Shown here: positions 5,295 to 7,487 of the stretch, piece after piece | Position numbering within the stretch: the first letter of the stretch is position 1 | How the letters are laid out: the number at the start of each line of letters is the position of its first letter | From: an uncultured Oscillospiraceae bacterium | GTDB taxonomy: Bacteria > Bacillota > Clostridia > Oscillospirales > Oscillospiraceae | Length of the DNA: 7,487 nucleotides | Direction of reading: 5' to 3' | Assembly (NCBI GenBank): GCA_934569215.1 | Contig: CAKTKF010000042.1 | Coordinates: 1-7,487, forward strand | The notes under the pieces: generated by a model | What the model was told of the DNA's origin: nothing | Seen by the model: the letters and a program-made list of their open reading frames with translations, nothing else | The model's database searches: none | Translations under genes and position numbers: made by a program

Positions 5295-7487
5295 TTATCT
5301 AAAGTATTTGACCGCCGCTTCAAACATGCGGATGTTGTACTCGCCGGGGACATTCTTGTACAGGCCGGAGCCGATGCGCTCGCTGTGACCCATTTTGCCG
5401 AAGACCCGACCGTCGGGGGAGGTGATGCCCTCGATGGCGTACAGAGAACCGTTGGGGTTGAAGTGGACGTCGGCGGTGGCATTGCCGTCCAGATCAACAT
5501 ATTGGGTGGCGATCTGGCCATTGGCCGCCAACTGGCGAATCAGTTCCTCGGAGGCAAGGAACTTGCCCTCGCCGTGGGAAATGGGGACATTGTACACGTC
5601 GCCCACGTTGGTCAGCGCCAGCCACGGGGACTTGTTGGAGGCGACCCGGGTGTGGACGATGCGGCTCTGGTGGCGGGAAATGTTGTTGAAGGTCAGGGTG
5701 GGGCAGGTCTCGTCGGTGTCGATGATTTTGCCGTAGGGCACCAGACCCAGCTTGATGAGCGCCTGAAAACCGTTGCAGATGCCGCACATCAGACCGTCCC
5801 GCTGCTCCAGAAGGGCGGTGACGCCCTCCTTGACGGCGGCGTTGCGGAAGAAGGCGGTGATGAACTTGCCGGAGCCGTCCGGCTCGTCGCCGCCGGAGAA
5901 GCCGCCGGGGATGAACACCATCTGGGCGGTTTTCAGTTCGTTCGCAAAGCGCTCCACGCTGCGGGCAATGCCGTCGGCGCTCAGGTTGTTGATGACGATG
6001 ATCTCCGGCTCCGCCCCCGCGTCCCGGACGGCCTTGGCGGAGTCGTATTCGCAGTTGGTGCCGGGGAAGGCGGGGATCAGGACTTTGGGCTTGGTAACCT
6101 TGACGGCGGGAGCTTTCCGCTCGGATGCGACATAGGAGAAGGTCTCCATGCTCTGCGCCGGGGTGGGGATGTTGCAGGCGTAGACGGATTCCAGCTTGTC
6201 TTCGTAGGCGCTGAGAACTTCGGTTTGGGACAGAGTCTCGCCATGATAGGAGAAGCTGCCGTCGGCGGTGGTGACGCCCAGGACTTTGCCCACGGTGCCG
6301 TCAGCCATTTCCAGCACGAAGCTGCCATAGGCGTAGCCGAACAGCTCGTCAAGGGTCAGCGCGTCGTCAAAGGCGAAGCCGAAGCCGTTGCCGAAGCCCA
6401 TCTTCATCACGGCCTCCGCGATGCCGCCCATGCCGGGGGTGTAGGCGGCCACGGCCCTGCCGCTGCGAAGGAGTTTGGTAACGGTGTCGAAGGTTTCCAG
6501 CAGGGAAGCGGTTTCGGGCAGGCCGTTTTCGTCGTAGGCGGGGGTCAGCAGGCAGACCTTGTGACCCGCGGCCTTGAATTCGGGGGAGACGACTTCGCCG
6601 GTCTTGCCGGTGGTGACGGCGAAGGAAACCAGCGTGGGCGGAACATCCAGCTTCTCGAAGGAACCGGACATGGAGTCCTTGCCGCCGATGGCGCCGATGC
6701 CCAGCTCCATCTGCGCCCGGAACGCGCCCAGCAGTGCGGCAAGGGGCTTGCCCCAGCGCTTGGGGTCCTTGCCGAGGCGCTCAAAATACTCTTGGAAAGT
6801 TAGGTAAGTGTCCTCGAAGGACGCGCCGGAGGCGATGAGCTTGCACACGGACTCCACCACGGCCAGATACGCGCCGTGATAGGGGGACGCGGAGGTGATG
6901 AAGGGGTTATAGCCGAAGGCCATGAAGGAGCAGTCGTCGGTGTGCTTTTTCTCCACGGAGATTTTCTGCACCATGGCCTGCACGGGGGTGAGCTGGTATT
7001 TGCCGCCAAAGGGCATCAGCACGGTGCCCGCGCCGATGGTGGAGTCGAACCGCTCAGAAAGACCCCGCTTGGAGCAGGTGTTCAGGTCGGAAGCCACGGC
7101 GAGGAAGTTTTCCGCAAAATCGCCGGTGACGGTTTTGCCGTAGCTCTGCGCCTTTTCGGCGGCGGCGTCCATGTGCTTGGCCGCGCCGTTGGAATTCAGG
7201 AACTCCCGGCTGATGTCGCAGATTTTTTTGCCGTTCCAGTTCATCACCAGACGGGGGCTTTCCGTGACCACCGCCACGGGGACGGCGTTCAGGTTTTCCG
7301 TGGCGGCAAGCTCCAGAAACCGCCCCGCGTCCTTCGCTTCCACCACCACGGCCATCCGCTCCTGAGATTCGGAGATGGCAAGCTCGGTGCCGTCCAGACC
7401 TTCATACTTCTTGGGAACGGCGTTCAGGTCGATCTCCAGACCGTCGGCCAGCTCGCCGATGGCCACGGACACGCCGCCCGCGCCAAA
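5295..7487 (-). CDS. purL: Phosphoribosylformylglycinamidine synthase, single-chain PurL (C-terminal 730 residues; 5' end outside window)
   Basis: PurL converts FGAR, glutamine and ATP to FGAM in the fourth step of purine synthesis. The fragment opens with FGAGGVSVAIGELADG and SESQERM, the end of the first synthetase half. The second AIR-synthetase-like half follows, with PFGGKYQLTP and the nucleotide-site motif GGKDSM at fragment residues 268-273. From KPKVLIPAFPGTN (codons near 6060-6100) to the end is a class I glutamine amidotransferase domain. Its predicted nucleophile is the second Cys of CGICNGF (codon 5775-5777), and the His/Glu pair is in GHSER (codons 5385-5387 and 5379-5381), so the glutaminase site looks intact. 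The fused glutaminase means the large single-chain enzyme (about 1,200-1,300 residues), not the small PurL of the PurS/PurQ/PurL complex of Bacillus. It is convergent with the MATE gene; promoter and neighbours lie beyond the right edge. Confidence 0.96.
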   Translation of the reverse strand, partial: FGAGGVSVAIGELADGLEIDLNAVPKKYEGLDGTELAISESQERMAVVVEAKDAGRFLELAATENLNAVPVAVVTESPRLVMNWNGKKICDISREFLNSNGAAKHMDAAAEKAQSYGKTVTGDFAENFLAVASDLNTCSKRGLSERFDSTIGAGTVLMPFGGKYQLTPVQAMVQKISVEKKHTDDCSFMAFGYNPFITSASPYHGAYLAVVESVCKLIASGASFEDTYLTFQEYFERLGKDPKRWGKPLAALLGAFRAQMELGIGAIGGKDSMSGSFEKLDVPPTLVSFAVTTGKTGEVVSPEFKAAGHKVCLLTPAYDENGLPETASLLETFDTVTKLLRSGRAVAAYTPGMGGIAEAVMKMGFGNGFGFAFDDALTLDELFGYAYGSFVLEMADGTVGKVLGVTTADGSFSYHGETLSQTEVLSAYEDKLESVYACNIPTPAQSMETFSYVASERKAPAVKVTKPKVLIPAFPGTNCEYDSAKAVRDAGAEPEIIVINNLSADGIARSVERFANELKTAQMVFIPGGFSGGDEPDGSGKFITAFFRNAAVKEGVTALLEQRDGLMCGICNGFQALIKLGLVPYGKIIDTDETCPTLTFNNISRHQSRIVHTRVASNKSPWLALTNVGDVYNVPISHGEGKFLASEELIRQLAANGQIATQYVDLDGNATADVHFNPNGSLYAIEGITSPDGRVFGKMGHSERIGSGLYKNVPGEYNIRMFEAAVKYFR

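Noticed and set aside
5280..6803. A 507-codon open frame on + opposite purL, with a good ribosome-binding-like GGAGG near its start
   Set aside because: It lies wholly antisense to the clearly conserved purL, its product is a Gly/Val/Ala-rich string with no family motif, and such frames arise from GC-rich codon bias on the coding strand.

Overview
The window is chromosomal DNA from a G+C-rich Gram-positive anaerobe, most likely class Clostridia and probably the Oscillospirales (Oscillospiraceae/Ruminococcaceae-like gut bacteria). The assignment rests on strong AGGAGG-type ribosome binding sites, consensus TTGACA/TATAAT promoters with 17-bp spacers, a short YidC without the large Gram-negative periplasmic domain, a Jag (KhpB) protein beside it, and a single-chain PurL with a fused glutaminase domain. 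The genus call is inference; no rRNA or tRNA is present.

Layout. Bases 1-255 hold the 3' end of a CapA-like gene (+). A consensus promoter at 275-303 drives the RNA/membrane biogenesis cluster rpmH (L34), rnpA (RNase P protein), yidD, yidC and jag, all on +, closed by an intrinsic terminator at 3567-3602. The cluster is compact (2-27 bp gaps) except between rpmH and rnpA, where a 167-bp, nearly symmetric inverted-repeat element (552-718, MITE-like) and a terminator-like hairpin (746-791) lie. A second consensus promoter at 3617-3645 and a ~180-nt structured leader ending in a perfect 14-bp terminator-like hairpin precede a MATE-family efflux gene (3831-5234, +). An 18-bp perfect palindrome (5239-5280) terminates it and, from the other side, the convergent purL (5295 to the right edge, -, 5' end missing).

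How the genes work together. rpmH and rnpA supply a ribosomal protein and the tRNA-processing RNase P subunit; yidD and yidC serve membrane-protein insertion; jag is an RNA-binding protein that travels with yidC in Firmicutes. The MATE pump and purL are unrelated metabolic or transport neighbours. In many Firmicutes this cluster sits beside oriC/dnaA and continues into mnmE-mnmG; here both flanks differ.

The points most worth a second look are the MITE-like element inside the rpmH-rnpA operon, the hairpin just upstream of the rnpA ribosome binding site, a glutamine in YidC where the family has a conserved positive charge, and the repeat-containing leader of the MATE gene. I see no CRISPR array, phage, toxin-antitoxin or defence system, and no clearly new biological system.
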